This document shows, one piece after another, positions 53,491 to 64,000 of a stretch of DNA of 64,000 nucleotides (the first letter of the stretch is position 1; each line of letters begins with the position of its first letter). The notes beneath the pieces are model-generated. The model saw only the letters and a program-made list of their open reading frames with translations. It made no database searches and was not told where the DNA came from. The DNA is from Megamerina dolium (Eukaryota > Arthropoda > Insecta > Diptera > Megamerinidae). The stretch lies in assembly GCA_963854835.1 (NCBI GenBank), contig OY978525.1:44534554-44598553 (forward strand), in the 5' to 3' direction. Both the position numbers and the translations under genes were made by a program.

Positions 53491-54334
53491 AAATTCTGTT
53501 CATTTTGGATATGTCTATAGCAATTAATAATGACAACCTCAAAATTAGTTTTGTTTCTTTTGTGCCTTTTGTTTTTCTCAAAATTTCACCACCCACATGC
53601 ATTTAATGTGTGCTAGAGAGTTAGAATATTAAAAGAAATTGAAAAATTGTATGATGCTGTTTCATTCTGAGATTTTTTCGTAGCGAATTCTCACATGTAG
53701 TCTTTATGTATTACTGACAATTGAAACATTTTGCAAGTGTATTGTAGTTTCGGTCATTCGAGTTTTGCAGGGACATCATTGCATTGGACTGATCACCACT
53801 ACTAAGTACAATCAACATAGTCAGACAACAAAACCTAGAGAAGTGAGCATTGGGAATGTCAAAAAAAATTTATGACGAAAGAACACATCGCAGCGACAGT
53901 TAGGAATAATCAGGTGAGTATGTACAAGCATAAACGACAAATGAAATCGTAAAAATTTATAAATTGTATAATTTAATTGAAAATTGGTCGTTGTTCAAAA
54001 TGAGGGTGAATGAGGAGGTCACGGTACAGTCAATCGACACATTAGTACAATTGCAGCGAGATCGAATAAGTAATATATCCAAGATCCAAATCAATTTTAA
54101 GAAGGATGCTACGTCGCGTAAAACAATCCCGTATTTACTGCAAAGGTAAAAAATGATCGATGAGCTTCTGACGCTAAACGCGAGACAAAGTATGCACTTA
54201 TATTGCAAATATAAACGAGATTGCTCTTAAAATCTAATTTGCCTATCATCACTTAATGCTTAGTAACTTATACATTTCACCTCTGATTTCAGCAATATTA
54301 TGTTTAAAATTTTTGCAGTAAAATTATATCTCAT
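53491..54334. other. Unassigned interval
   Basis: No clear gene. A 61-codon frame (53964-54149, from MYNLIENWSLFKMRVNEEV) has a charged, helical composition reminiscent of a retroelement gag N-terminus, but nothing adjacent supports it and I do not call it a gene. Confidence 0.4.
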
Positions 54335-55865
54335 CTACTTACTTACTTATGTGGCTATAACAACCGAAAATAACATGCTTCCCCAGCCATCTGTTCTCAT
54401 CTAGCTGGCGCCAGTTAGAAATTCCAAGCGCCATCAGGTTCTCCAGTACTTGGTCTTTCCACCGGAAGTTAGGTCTTCCTCTTCTGCGTTGTCCTCCAGC
54501 GGGTTCCGAATATAACACCTTCTTAGCTGGAGCGTGTTCTTCCATTCGATCCACATGACCTAGACAGTGCAACCGCTGGATTTTGATGCGCTTTACTAAG
54601 TCAATATTGGCATGCAGCTTGTACAGCTCATGGTTGTACCTTATTCGGTACTCGCCACCAACGCAAATAGATCCAAAGATCTTGCGTAGGACTTTTCTCT
54701 CGAAAATTCCAAGCATTCACTCATCCGAGGTGGAAATTGTCCAGGCTTCAGAGTCCTATTTTAGGACAGGCATGATGAGAGACTTGTAGAGTGTAGTTTT
54801 CGTTCTTCGAGAGAGGGCTCGACTTCTCAATTGCTTACTCAGCCCAAAGTAACACCTGTTAGCAAGAGTTATCCTACGCATGATCTCCAGGCTGACGTCA
54901 TTACAGTTGTTGATGCTGGTTCCAAGATAGACAAAGTCCCTTACTACTCCAAAAGCGTAGTTATCAACAGTGATGTGCTGTCCAAGACGCCGGGACTCTT
55001 TCTTTGTTGACACTAGATACCTCGTCTTGCCCTCGTTCACCGTAAGACCCATCCGACGCGACTCTCTTTCTAACTCTGAGAATGCTGCACTGACTGCTCG
55101 CATATTTATGCCGATTATGTCAATATGGTCGGCATAACATAGATAGCGCCATTATGTGGTAGATCAGCAGCTCGTATTATTTTCTCTATAATAAGATTGA
55201 AGAAGTCGCACGATAACGAATCACCTTGTCTGAAACCCCTTTCGGTATTAAACGATACGGAGAGGTCCATTCCAATTTTTACTGCACAACGGGAGTTATG
55301 CAGTGTCATTCTACAAAGTCGAATGAGCTTTGCAGGAATACCGAACTCAGACATTGTTCCGTAGAGGTATGTATCGGAATGTCGAAAGCGGCTTTATAAT
55401 CAACAAATAGGTGGTGTGTGTAGATCTGTTTTTCTTGGGTCTTCTCCAAGATTTGGCGCAGTGTGAAAATCTGGTCGATGGAGGATTTACCAGGTCTGAA
55501 GCCACACTGATACGGTCTAATCAGGTTGCTGAGCATAGGCTTTAACCTTTCACACAGTACGCTCGATAGAACCTTGTATGCGATACTTAGGAGACTTATT
55601 CCACGGTAGTTGGCGCAAATTGTGGGGTCTCCTTTTTTATGTACAGGACAGAGAACACTGAGACTCCAATCATCAGGCATGCTTTCATCAGACCATATTT
55701 TGCTTATGAGCTGGTGCATGCAGGCGAGCAGCATATCGCCTCCGGTATAAACAACTCGGCAGGCAGGCCATCGACACCTGCAGCTTTGTTGTTCTTCATC
55801 CGTTTCAACCTCGTCATAGTCGGATGGTAGAAGATAAACACCATCATCTGTAATTGGGGTTATAC
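54335..55865 (-). mobile_element. RTE LINE, copy 2 (5'-truncated)
   Basis: Very similar to the 3' half of copy 1 (2091-3450), with the same 3' tail AAGTAAGTAAGT after GCCACAT. It starts inside the pre-RT linker and carries the HKKGDPTICANYRG segment that is deleted in copy 1. The endonuclease is absent. Confidence 0.9.
54339..55860 (-). pseudogene. RTE reverse transcriptase (copy 2, broken)
   Basis: Frames at 55734-55306, 55354-55115, 55103-54756 and 54716-54339. The first has SMPDDWSLSVLCPVHKKGDP and HLFVDYKAAFDIP, the next IPAKLIRLCRMTLHNSRCAV and GFRQGDSLSC, then MRAVSAAFSELERESRRMGL and LGQHITVDNYAFGVV. The catalytic YADD segment is gone: a deletion near 55130 removes the part between HNGAI and MRAVSA. 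The last frame covers FERKVLRKIFGSICVGGEYR to GRPNFRWKDQV, the C-terminus. Confidence 0.88.
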
Positions 55866-56039
55866 AATCTAAAAATATGAGAAATCATTTTTTTTTCGTG
55901 TCAATAGAAGGATAGAAAATGAGTAATTTTCAAAAAAAGTAAACAATTTCTAATTTTTTCGAATTTCATCGCACATAAAAACCGAGGGATATAAGATATG
56001 ACATGAAGCGCCTGGTAAAACAATGAAAAATGGAAAAGA
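55866..56039. other. Unassigned AT-rich interval
   Basis: No coding or repeat signature recognised. Confidence 0.4.
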
Positions 56040-56630
56040 TACCTTCAGTAGAGTTTATTAATAGAGTACACTTGTGCTTTCCTAGCCTCGATAGTAGTAT
56101 CGACATTGAGATTTGAAGATGGCCATTCAGAGGTATCCTTTCGAGCGATACCTCTACTGTGTAAATCAGCAGAGTTATCGTGGGTATCGGCGTGACGCCA
56201 ATCCTTTACGTTGGATTCTTCTTAGAATCTAACGAAAATTACGTCTTTTGAAGCCATGAAAGCACGATCTTAGAATCTGTCCAACAATAAACTTCCTGAA
56301 CATCAATATTAAGTTCAGGTAGAAGTGTGTCAAGTATATCGCATAAGAATGTGGCACCTCATAAATCCAATCTTGGAAAAAAAACTGTTTTGATTGAAGC
56401 TACCCTACCTACCCAAAAGCAAGTTAGACGAGAAGACGCTTTGTCGACCGGCGAATACGGAAGAAAATCGCCACCCCGTGAGCTTGTCCCGAAGCGTCAG
56501 AGAAAGCATGAATCCGAATTACATCTTCAGGAATAAAATTCAACTAGCGTTGTATTTTTAAAGACAACACGACGTTTCGTCGTAGGACTTTCAGATTTGA
56601 TTACTGGATGATGTGAAAGTTTCACATGAG
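56040..56630 (-). pseudogene. BEL/Pao pol fragment (copy C, RT start joined to RNase H)
   Basis: On the minus strand, HHPVIKSESPTTKRRVVFKN is the start of a Pao RT. It jumps at once to the RNase H area: EDVIRIHAFSDASGQAHGVA-like coding with the first Asp, then a run of shifts, then EVYCWTDSKIVLSWLQ (second Asp) and, near 56160, DWRHADTHDNSADLHSRG. The RT core between them is deleted. It belongs to a Pao lineage distinct from copies A and B. Confidence 0.78.
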
Positions 56631-57219
56631 ATATTCTTGAACTACTCTGTAGCACAAGATTTTAATATCCGGTTTCTTGAGAAGAGAAGATTCATTTCAA
56701 AGAAACTGAGTGACGGCAATATATCGCGAATGCACTAAAATCATCTCACTATTTGAAGTTATAAAAGGAAGCGTCAATATACATCGACTTTCCTCATTGC
56801 CACGTGTGTGCTAATAAAATTTTGGGCATAAGTGCGGAATAGGAAAAAAAACAAAACAAAGATGTTTTTCATATAGAGCCTATTTTTGTGAATATATAAT
56901 TTCTCGCAAATGAAAGGTGTTTTTAATACCTTTTCATATCACTGACACTGATAACATTTATAGTCTATTTTCAACATTTTAAAAGTTGTGATAAAAAAAA
57001 GTTGAATATTGTTTTTTTTTTCAAAAACCGATTTTTTTTTTCAAAAATAATCACTATTGACCTATAAAAAATTTAGAACCATATTCAAGGCTATACAATT
57101 TCCTTTCTAATGGTGTATTAAACATATTAACATTTTTTTTATGTATGTTTAATATTTTTGATTTGGTTTCCAACTTAGTTTTCTATTTAAGTTATACCCA
57201 AGTACTTCGTCTGTTCAGT
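56631..57219. other. Unassigned AT-rich interval
   Basis: T- and A-homopolymer-rich with no ORF or repeat that I recognise. Confidence 0.45.
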
Positions 57220-58640
57220 TTGCTTTAGGCTAGTTCTCCCAATTCTAGGTAAGGTAAAAATAGGTATTTTATGCTTGCTAGTAAGGAGGACCTGCTCAGT
57301 TTCGCATGGTTGATGGCCAGACCAAAGTCTGAAACCCATTTTGACAAGACTGATAAGGCATTGTTCTTCACTTCAGTGAGTGTTTTTAAATATTCTCCCG
57401 ATGTCACAAGTGCCACGTCATCTGCATAAGCCACCGCTGTGCAGCCCGTGGCCTGTAATGATATGAGAACTTCATTGATGGTTAAGTTCCACAGAAGAGG
57501 CAATAACACACCTTCTTATGGGTGCGCTTAATCGCAAATCTACTAATAGATGAGGTACCCAATTTTGAGTTTATCACTCTTTGCTTTAGCAACAGACTAA
57601 CGAATCTAATAATAGGTTCATCCACCTTAAACATAGCAAAAGTGTTTTCGACTGCTTCTGGGTTTATGTTATTGAAGGCCCCTTCAATATTTAGAAAGGT
57701 GACCAGGCTATATTCTTTGCAGTGCAAAGATGTTTCGATCTTCTGCACAAGTGAGTGAAAGGTCTGAAATTACTTGGCTTTGAGTGGGATGTTTTTCCGC
57801 CCTTAGGGATAAACACCACGTTTACTTTTAGCCATGTCTTGGGGAAATAACATAGCTTTACGCACGCAGAGAAGAATTCCTCTAACCAAGGTGTGAGAAG
57901 ATACGCACACTTCTGCATGTTCTCAGGTATAATGCCATCAGGTAATGGTTTCTTGAAAGGTTTTAAATTATTTATCACCCAATTAATCTTTGTATTATTG
58001 ATTATTTTGTGCGAGACGTCGTAGATAATTCTATTAAGATTAATATTCAGCCAAGTTCAGCCAAGTTCAGCCAAGGCAGCCAAACAGCCTGGAAAATGGG
58101 TATCAATTAGTACTCGGAAGAGTTTCCAGACTTGAAGTAGTCCACTCACCATCCCCCTTCATAATGAAGCTGGGTGTAACTGGATTCGTTGCGAGAATCT
58201 TTCGTAGACGGCTTGCATCTGAAATTTCCTCTATGTTACTGCAATAGTCGGATCTTTTTGCTTTCCTTATCGCCATTTTAAACACTCGTATGCTCTCCTT
58301 ATAGGGTGCCAATGATGAGTGATTTTGGCTCGGTAGTATTCCTTTCGATACTCCTTTCTTAATGTGATAATCATTACCGACCACTAAGGTGAGGTTGGGG
58401 TGCTAATGCGGTAGTTACGCGGTTATATAGCCTCTCATATCCAATTGTAAACCTCACCTACACGTCGGTGCATCCTGTTGATAACAGAAGAGGCTTTGAC
58501 GACGTAACGCTTTAAGCTAAGGTGTTGAGGTACCCGTGCCGAGAGCTGAATGGCTGGTAGTGTTTCAAGAACCAAGTTGTTAACGGTCCCCTCCGATGCC
58601 CAGGCAAGGTCGGTTGTATTAAGTGCCTTATCCTGGTACA
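57220..58640 (-). mobile_element. LINE family X, copy 2 (RT and linker)
   Basis: Minus-strand coding in several frames: pre-RT linker (58641-58435 and 58384-58103, with KESIRVFKMAIRKAKRSDYC), an insertion or scar near 58040-58070 with CAGCCAAGTT repeats, then the RT (57978-57225). RT motifs are LPDGIIPENMQKC, WLKVNVVFIPKGGKTSH, LVTFLNIEGAFNNINPEAV and CTAVAYADDVALVTSG with both Asp intact. It stops at the thumb at 57220. A deletion removes the FRPISLSS segment present in copy 1. Confidence 0.84.
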
Positions 58641-58649
58641 CTGGCTCTG

Positions 58650-59595
58650 CTGGGGTGGACCCATCTTCCCATTTAACTTGTGGTAATCAAAACGGAGAAC
58701 ATACATCGCTTTCGGAGGATGATCTCTTGGCCGTAGTCAGGAGAGCGTCAAAAACAAGGATGACAAGAGTGCCAGACATACCACACCTGTCACCGACCCA
58801 AATTTACCATCTACATCCAACAAAGGGAGCACACCACCCACAGTCGCCCCCAAGAAGTCAAAGAAGTCGTCCGGTACCCTACTGAAAGCGAGGCATCAAA
58901 GGGCGCTCTTCATACTCGATAAGATTGCCAATAATAAGAGAGATGGTCAAGTTAGCGAACGCGATGCCGAGGACAAGATCAGGTACGAGGCGGTGGTCAA
59001 GCAGTACGAGACCTCACTCGCAAATAAAGCAGCACAGCCACAGCAACAGCCGAAGCAGACAGCGAAGCGGAATCGGTCGTGACCGACCACCCCGCAAAAA
59101 AGGGCAAGTACTCCAAGCAGCGGAGAGAGGGGCTGCTTCCGCCTTTGATCCAGCGTCATCAAATCAACCCAATAGTGAGGTGGTCAGAGACCTCCTCCAG
59201 GTTGCTCTTGTAGACGCGAAGAGCAACAATGGAAGGCCGGTATTGGAAGTGTTCCATTCAGGGACGGCTATCTGAGATGGTCGTCGAACACCTTTTGGAG
59301 AAACATAATACAGTTCCTGCCTTCAATTGCGAGGAGGTTTATCGAGGCTGTCGGGGTTTCAAATGCGCGGACGGATTCTCGAAGAAATTTCTGGGCAAAT
59401 GCGTGACTAAGATTAGTAACGCATGGGATGGTCTTTCGCTTAAGATCACACTAGGGCACTAGAGCAGAGAGAGAACAAACTTCGGTTTGGCAACAGAGAG
59501 ACGAAAATGAAGGTGTTTCCGGCCTCGGTGGCTCTGGATGATAACCAGGAAGAGGTTGATGACGCCAACGAGCTCGTAGAGGGCTCAAGCTAGCC
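58650..59595 (+). pseudogene. LINE ORF1 (family X-like, plus strand, broken)
   Basis: Plus-strand coding ahead of the endonuclease. The early part is Ser/Arg/Gln-rich and shifted (58680-59100). From 59229, WKCSIQGRLSEMVVEHLLE, VYRGCRGFKCADGFSKKFL and ISNAWDGLSLKI form the conserved C-terminal domain of LOA-type ORF1. Coding then jumps by deletion to DDNQEEVDDANELVEGSS at about 59580. It would bind LINE RNA. Confidence 0.7.
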
Positions 59596-59654
59596 GAGAC
59601 GGCCGGGGAAGGTGCCTCGTCATCAAACTGGAAGTGCGCCACAAACCAGCAAAC

Positions 59655-60420
59655 AAGGAGATGCTGAGGGTGGCGCAGATTAACTTGCAGCATGCCAAAG
59701 CAGCCTCGGACAACCTCATAATCCTTCTCAGAGAGGAGGACATCGACATCTGTCTCATGCAGGAACCCTGGATATGGCGCTCAAAGATTATGGGTCTGCA
59801 AACCAGGGACTACAACCTTTTTTATACGCATGGGGAAGGTAAGCCGAGGGCTTGTATCCTGGTAAGGAATACAATTAATGCTTTCTTTCTACCTAATTTT
59901 AGTTCTTACGATGTTGTAGTGGTCAAGATTGAGTCGCAGAGCGGTCGTAGTCTCACGATCGCTTCTGTGTACTTGTCGCATGACCATCCAGTTCCAAAAT
60001 CGACTCTGGAGTTGGAGCAGGAATCTATTCGGAGTCCTTAGAAATATCAACGTCTGTAAAACTCCCTTCTTACTGCAGTGTGTTCCAGGCGGAGGTATAC
60101 GCAATTCTGCAAGCATGCAAATTGCTTCAGCAGAGGAACATAACTGGAAAGGTAACAATTCTCCGACAGCCAGGCAGCTATTAAGGCGCTAGCAGCGCCA
60201 ACTGTTAGCTCAAAGCTGGGCGGAGAATGTAAACAAATAATAACCTCAATAACTGCCAACCTCGAAGTATCAGTTATCTGGGTTCCAGGACACAAGCTCG
60301 TAGGGACTTATCTGCATACAATGAACGAACAACCAATGGCGATGTAGGTGTTCCCCTAGCCGAAGCCAAGGGGTTATTCAAAAATACTACCTAAACAAAG
60401 CCCAGCGGAAATAGACTAGC
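59655..60420 (+). pseudogene. LINE ORF2 with endonuclease fused to RNase H by deletion
   Basis: The 59634-60041 frame has LRVAQINLQHAKAASDNLI, DICLMQEPWIWRSKI (catalytic Glu), KPRACILVRNTINAFFLP and LTIASVYLSHDHPVPKS, the first half of the endonuclease. At about 60020 it changes directly into RNase H coding: KLPSYCSVFQAEVYAILQA (Glu) and, after a shift, VSVIWVPGHKLVG. The whole RT and the rest of the endonuclease, more than 2 kb, are missing. Both halves derive from the same LINE group, so an internal deletion is the simplest explanation. Confidence 0.8.
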
Positions 60421-60789
60421 ACCACGACCTGCGCAATTTCAAAAGCCACCTCGCCACACTACAACGAGAAGAGGCCTAAGAAGCCTTCTTAGTAGGTCTA
60501 GGGACGTCATACACAAACTACTTGTTTGTAGTATGACTTGTGCAAATGCCCGGCCTTATCCAGAAACCGATGAACATCCTTAGGTAGCCCTTTCTTTGAT
60601 AACCTAAGACAGGTATCTAAAATAGAGATCTCCCATATCCTTCAATTTATAAACAACTCCGGCTGGTTGTAACATATCCTTCAACACTCAGTAGGTCTTA
60701 GCGAGATTTATGGCGCTAAACGGCATATTGTTTGCTACTTGAGCGACCAGGGTCTCAGCCATTTTTCCTACTTACCACGGAGGTCTGTT
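60421..60789 (+). mobile_element. LINE 3' end (plus strand)
   Basis: Coding scraps such as HLATLQREEA, QHSVGLSEIYGAK and RHIVCYLSDQGLS continue the C-terminus and 3' UTR of the LINE at 58650. It runs into a minus-strand LINE fragment at 60790. Confidence 0.6.
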
Positions 60790-61560
60790 CTTCTTTGGAG
60801 CACTTCTAATTGGACAGGACGCTACAATAGCTTCCTGCAAGCTTCCGTAATTTGTTGAACAGTGGCCTCAAATTGCTCCTCATTTTGCGAGCTTGAGGGT
60901 GAGTGAGGGATATATTTAGGGTGGCCCTATACTTATCCCAATTTGTGAGTTTCCTATTTAAAAATGGTATCTGCGTTTGTGGCCTTATATCAAGGCGGAA
61001 GCTAATATACCTATGATCCCAGAAAGAGTGTTCTTTGTCAACCCTCCATTCCCTAACTAGACAGTCCGAAGAGTCGTTTGTAAGGGTTATATCTAAAAGC
61101 TCCTCCCTGTTGCAGGTAATAAAGGTCGGTTCTGTACCCATGTCTGCGAGAGTCAAGTTAGAAGTAATAATATATTCAAAAAGTTACTCACCTCGATCTT
61201 TGATGTCTAAACTGCCCCAGATATAATGGAGTCGGCTCCCATCACCAGATTCGCCTAGCGTTTTTCCGCCTCCCGAACGCCTTCCTTATTATGGGTGAGG
61301 CGGCAGCTCAGTGTGATCGTGAGCCATATAAGCAGACATCAGCTAATATATGATATATGGTATTGCTGATCTAACGCAATGGCAACAGTATCCTTGTCGG
61401 TGTAATCAGACAGTAGGAATGCTTTGCAGCATTTCTTCACTAAAATACATTATCAAGACTTACCTGCATTTTGAACGTAGTATAATCCATAGTCCTTATC
61501 CGCTGACTTCCACATTTCGGAAGAGGTCGCAATCCATCTCAAACGTTGACAGCGTATCGC
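60790..61560 (-). mobile_element. LINE family X, copy 3 (endonuclease fragment)
   Basis: The minus-strand frame 61156-60806 contains LADMGTEPTFITCNREELLD, then WDHRYISFRLDIRPQTQIPF, closely matching copy 1 at 39780-40193 (SGHR there, WDHR here). Further upstream coding (SVYMAHD-like, CYTDKDTVAIAL) is visible in broken frames to about 61440. It ends near the SINE at 61588. Confidence 0.82.
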
Positions 61561-61587
61561 AAATTTTTCATAAGGTTAAAAATATAT

Positions 61588-61962
61588 GTGTGGATGCCGT
61601 GGCTCAGTGGTTAGTGTGTTGGCCTTCTGATCTGTAGGGCGTGGGTTCAATCCCCGACTGAAGCATAATAAATTTCATATCGAAAATATTTTTCTTTCAA
61701 ACGGTACCCACCTGTCGGCAAGCAATTGGCATTTTTTCCGACAGTAACAATTTGCCATGGAAAAGCTTTTTTAAGAACTCTGCGACAAAGCTCAAAAAGA
61801 GCGATGTCGCAAGAATTTTGTCTTTCGGAACCGGCTAAAATAAGTAAGTCCCCTTCTAATACTGTCCAAAATTTAACACGCGCAACAGTAATGGAAGAGA
61901 AGCTCGGCCAACGAGCCCTTCGGGGCTTTCAGTGCCACGTATTTATTATTTTTTATTTTTTT
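61588..61962 (+). repeat. tRNA-derived SINE, full-length (copy f)
   Basis: The head TGCCGTGGCTCAGTGGTTAG (61594-61613) holds the A-box-like word, and GTGGGTTCAATCCCCG (about 61649) the B box. The body is shared with the other copies. The tail stem AGCCCTTCGGGGCT and GTGCCACGTATTTATTA precede a T-rich run. No perfect target duplication was found. Confidence 0.92.
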
Positions 61963-62090
61963 TAAATTTATGGACAACCCTAATGTGAGTTATCCCAGTA
62001 AAAAAACACGCAAAAACCACGTAAAAAATATTCCAACAAGTCTAATGTAATAAAAAAAATCTCCTTACAGTCGGCTGGGGCCGACCAAAC

Positions 62091-63359
62091 TATACCCTGC
62101 ATATGTAGATTTATATATAAAAAGTTTACTCGAATATCCAACTTTTCTTTTATTTCCACTTTTCGAGAAACAATTTTTGCATATACTACTAATTTACACC
62201 CGAAATATGGTTGACTTTGACGAAGTAAAAGGATTTTAAGATAATTCCGAGGCTTAGTATGGGAGCTATATAAAAAGTGGGCGTGGCTTACCACTTTCTA
62301 GTAAATCCAATTAATTTTTCAATGTTAATCCACACCTTAAATTTGGTGTCCTACGTTGAATAGTTTCTAAGTTATGGTGGTTAACATTTTTGTTTAATTT
62401 CCTCAACTTTGTATGGGAGCCCCAATAAGAAGTGGGCGTGGTACGCTGATTTTTCGCCAGATTATTTCCGACTACGATATTAATTTAAGTGTCAATTATG
62501 GTTATTGTAGACATAAGATTGCCTAAGTTACAGCTGTTTCAATTTAAAATTTGTATGGGGGCTACGATAAACACTGGGCGTGGTGCGCCCATTTTCTGTG
62601 AGCCTAGTTGCTCGTACAATACTAATCCACACCTTAAATCTCGTTATTCTACGCTGAATAGTTTGCAAGTTATAACCGGTAACATTTTTTTTAATTTCCG
62701 CAACTTTGTATGGGAGACCCAAAAAGGAGTGGGCGTGGCACATTGATTTTCTGCCATATTATTTCTGACTACCGTGTTAATCTAAGTGTCAATTATGGTT
62801 ATTCTAGACAGAAGATTGTAGAAGTTACAGCAGTTTCAATTTAAAAGAAGTACAGACACTTTGTATGGGAGCTACGCTAGAAAGTAGGCGTGGCTCATCC
62901 ACTTTTGGTCAGGTTATATAGTAGTATAATATAACTCTATGTGCCAAATATTGTTGTCCCAAGTGGTATATTATGTGAGTTATAGCAAGTTAAAGATTTT
63001 GAAAATTTCGAGGTTAGTCGCTTTGAATGCTTGGTGTGGGCGTGGTTATTGACCGATCATGCCCAATATCAATCCCCTCCGTACCCTTGGATCATAGATT
63101 ACTTATGCCAAATTTCATCGAAATAGCTCAATATTTACTCAAGTTATCGTGCGAACCAGCCAGGTGACAGACAGACGGACGGACGGACGGACGGACGGAC
63201 GGACGGACGGACGGACGGACGGACATCGTTAAATCGAAAATTTAATCGACGCTGATCACGAATATATATCCATGTCTATATCTCCGGAGATTCCTTCAAG
63301 TGGACACAAACATCTGACCGAAATGAATATACCATGCATATTGCATTATGCAGGGTATA
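62091..63359 (-). repeat. Dispersed 1.27-kb repeat with 13-bp inverted ends
   Basis: It starts TATACCCTGCATA (62091-62103) and ends with the exact complement TATGCAGGGTATA (63347-63359). There is no ORF. The inner part has a roughly 297-bp tandem structure (CAACTTTGTATGGGAG at 62404 and 62701; CCACACCTTAAAT before each) with repeated GTGGGCGTGG words. A TTATCGTGCGAACCAGCCAG block leads to a GGAC microsatellite, then ATCGACGCTGATCACGAATA. The 42850-45535 and 36800-37080 repeats are relatives in the opposite sense. Confidence 0.82.
63170..63224. repeat. GGAC tetranucleotide microsatellite
   Basis: About twelve ACGG/GGAC units inside the dispersed repeat. Confidence 0.97.
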
Positions 63360-63513
63360 AAAATATATATATTTATTTATAAGAATATGAAACATTTTTT
63401 TATATGTGTACTCATAAAAATGAAATAGGTTTGTTATAGCAAACCGTACTTAATATGCCGCAAAAAGAAATCCATATACCATATGCCAGTGAACATATGT
63501 AGGTAGGTATATA

Positions 63514-64000
63514 CACGGTGTCCAATAAGTTTTAATAAAAATGTTTTTCGCTATATTAAGGCAAGTTGACGAAATGAATGGAAAAATTTTATCCAAATGA
63601 GTTGTCTTATACATTTTGAAAAATTATAAAAGGTTTTTATTTATTACGCCCCCCTTTGCTTTTTTTACTAAGCCCAATCTCTTTTCAAAAAAGTCGCATG
63701 CGGCACGTACATGATTCATGGGCATTTCCTCCCATATCTTTTGTAAAGTTTTACGTAGCTGCCCCAAATTTCTTATTTTATAGTCGTTGAGCTTTGCTGT
63801 TATATATCCCCATGCGAAGAAATCCATAGGATTAAGATCAGGGCTGCTTGGTGACCACTCATCCATCCTCAAAAAATCAGCCAAATTCTCTTCGCATCAG
63901 TCTTGACAAATTTTTGCAGTATGAGATGGCGCTCCGTCTTGTTGAAAGCAATAGTAGTCGTCACCAAACAAGTGTTTGCAAGCAGGGAGGACTACTGACT
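63514..64000 (-). mobile_element. DD37D (maT-type) mariner-like element, cut by the window end
   Basis: The left edge CACGGTGTCCAATAAGTTTT after TA (63512-63513) is a likely terminal repeat. The transposase lies to the right on the minus strand. The other end is outside the window, so element length and intactness are unknown. Confidence 0.78.
63624..64000 (-). pseudogene. DD37D transposase C-terminal half
   Basis: The right part (64000-63900) encodes LFGDDYYCFQQDGAPSHTAK with the second catalytic Asp, then a TGA codon after CQD. The frame continues as LADFLRMDEWSPSSPDLNPM and DFFAWGYITAKLNDY to the stop at 63624. From the Asp of QQDG to the Asp of NPMD there are 37 residues, the spacing of the maT family. 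The one in-frame stop makes this copy non-functional unless it is a sequence error. Confidence 0.83.

Noticed and set aside
53964..54149. Small gene of 61 codons
   Set aside because: No start context, homology or neighbours support it; it could be a retroelement gag scrap.

Overview
The window looks like repeat-dense intergenic or heterochromatic DNA of a higher dipteran insect. The mix of families (RTE, Jockey and RNase-H-bearing LINEs, BEL/Pao and gypsy LTR elements, Tc1, mariner and DD41D 'rosa'-type transposons, tRNA-derived SINEs, long TA/TG/GA/GGAC microsatellites) fits a fly, and the DD41D family recalls tephritid fruit flies. That species inference is weak. I found no convincing host protein-coding gene and no prokaryotic signal. 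Nearly every long ORF belongs to a transposable element, and most are broken.

Layout. 1-2090: SINE 3' part, TA microsatellite, and a decayed Tc1 copy inserted in the microsatellite. 2091-5140: minus-strand RTE-type LINE. 5141-11820: minus-strand gypsy/errantivirus-like LTR element with an env-like region, a recent 1,439-bp tandem duplication inside pol, and no gag or 3' LTR. 11824-14818: minus-strand LINE with RNase H. 14850-16055: R1-like LINE end forming a tail-to-tail palindrome. 16105-17105: DD34D mariner. 17120-21565: near-complete Jockey-type LINE. 21690-23000: DD41D element between TA tracts. 23001-24640: inverted arms, SINE, LINE scrap and probable BEL leader. 24640-31487: two opposed BEL/Pao copies sharing a ~950-bp reverse transcriptase segment as an inverted repeat.

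31640-34130: fragments of DD41D, mariner and RTE. 34381-36720: 5'-truncated second Jockey copy. 37195-40505: LINE (family X) invaded by two SINEs, one with a perfect 13-bp target duplication. 40640-41990: another LINE RT. 42850-45535: an old dispersed repeat carrying a Tc1 copy at 43616-45266 whose 346-codon transposase is fully open. 45614-50952: plus-strand gypsy-superfamily element with a complete 3' LTR but a nearly absent 5' LTR. 50953-54330: short tandem repeats, an internally deleted mariner with good TIRs, and tRNA-like sequences. 54335-61560: RTE, BEL and LINE fragments. 61588-61962: full-length SINE. 62091-63359: 1.27-kb dispersed repeat with 13-bp inverted ends. 63514-64000: DD37D (maT-type) transposase running off the window.

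These genes do not cooperate in one system. They are layers of independent insertions. The best functional candidates are the intact Tc1 copy and its damaged sibling (which could be mobilised in trans), the SINE family (which would borrow LINE machinery), and the inverted repeats, which could yield hairpin RNA if transcribed.
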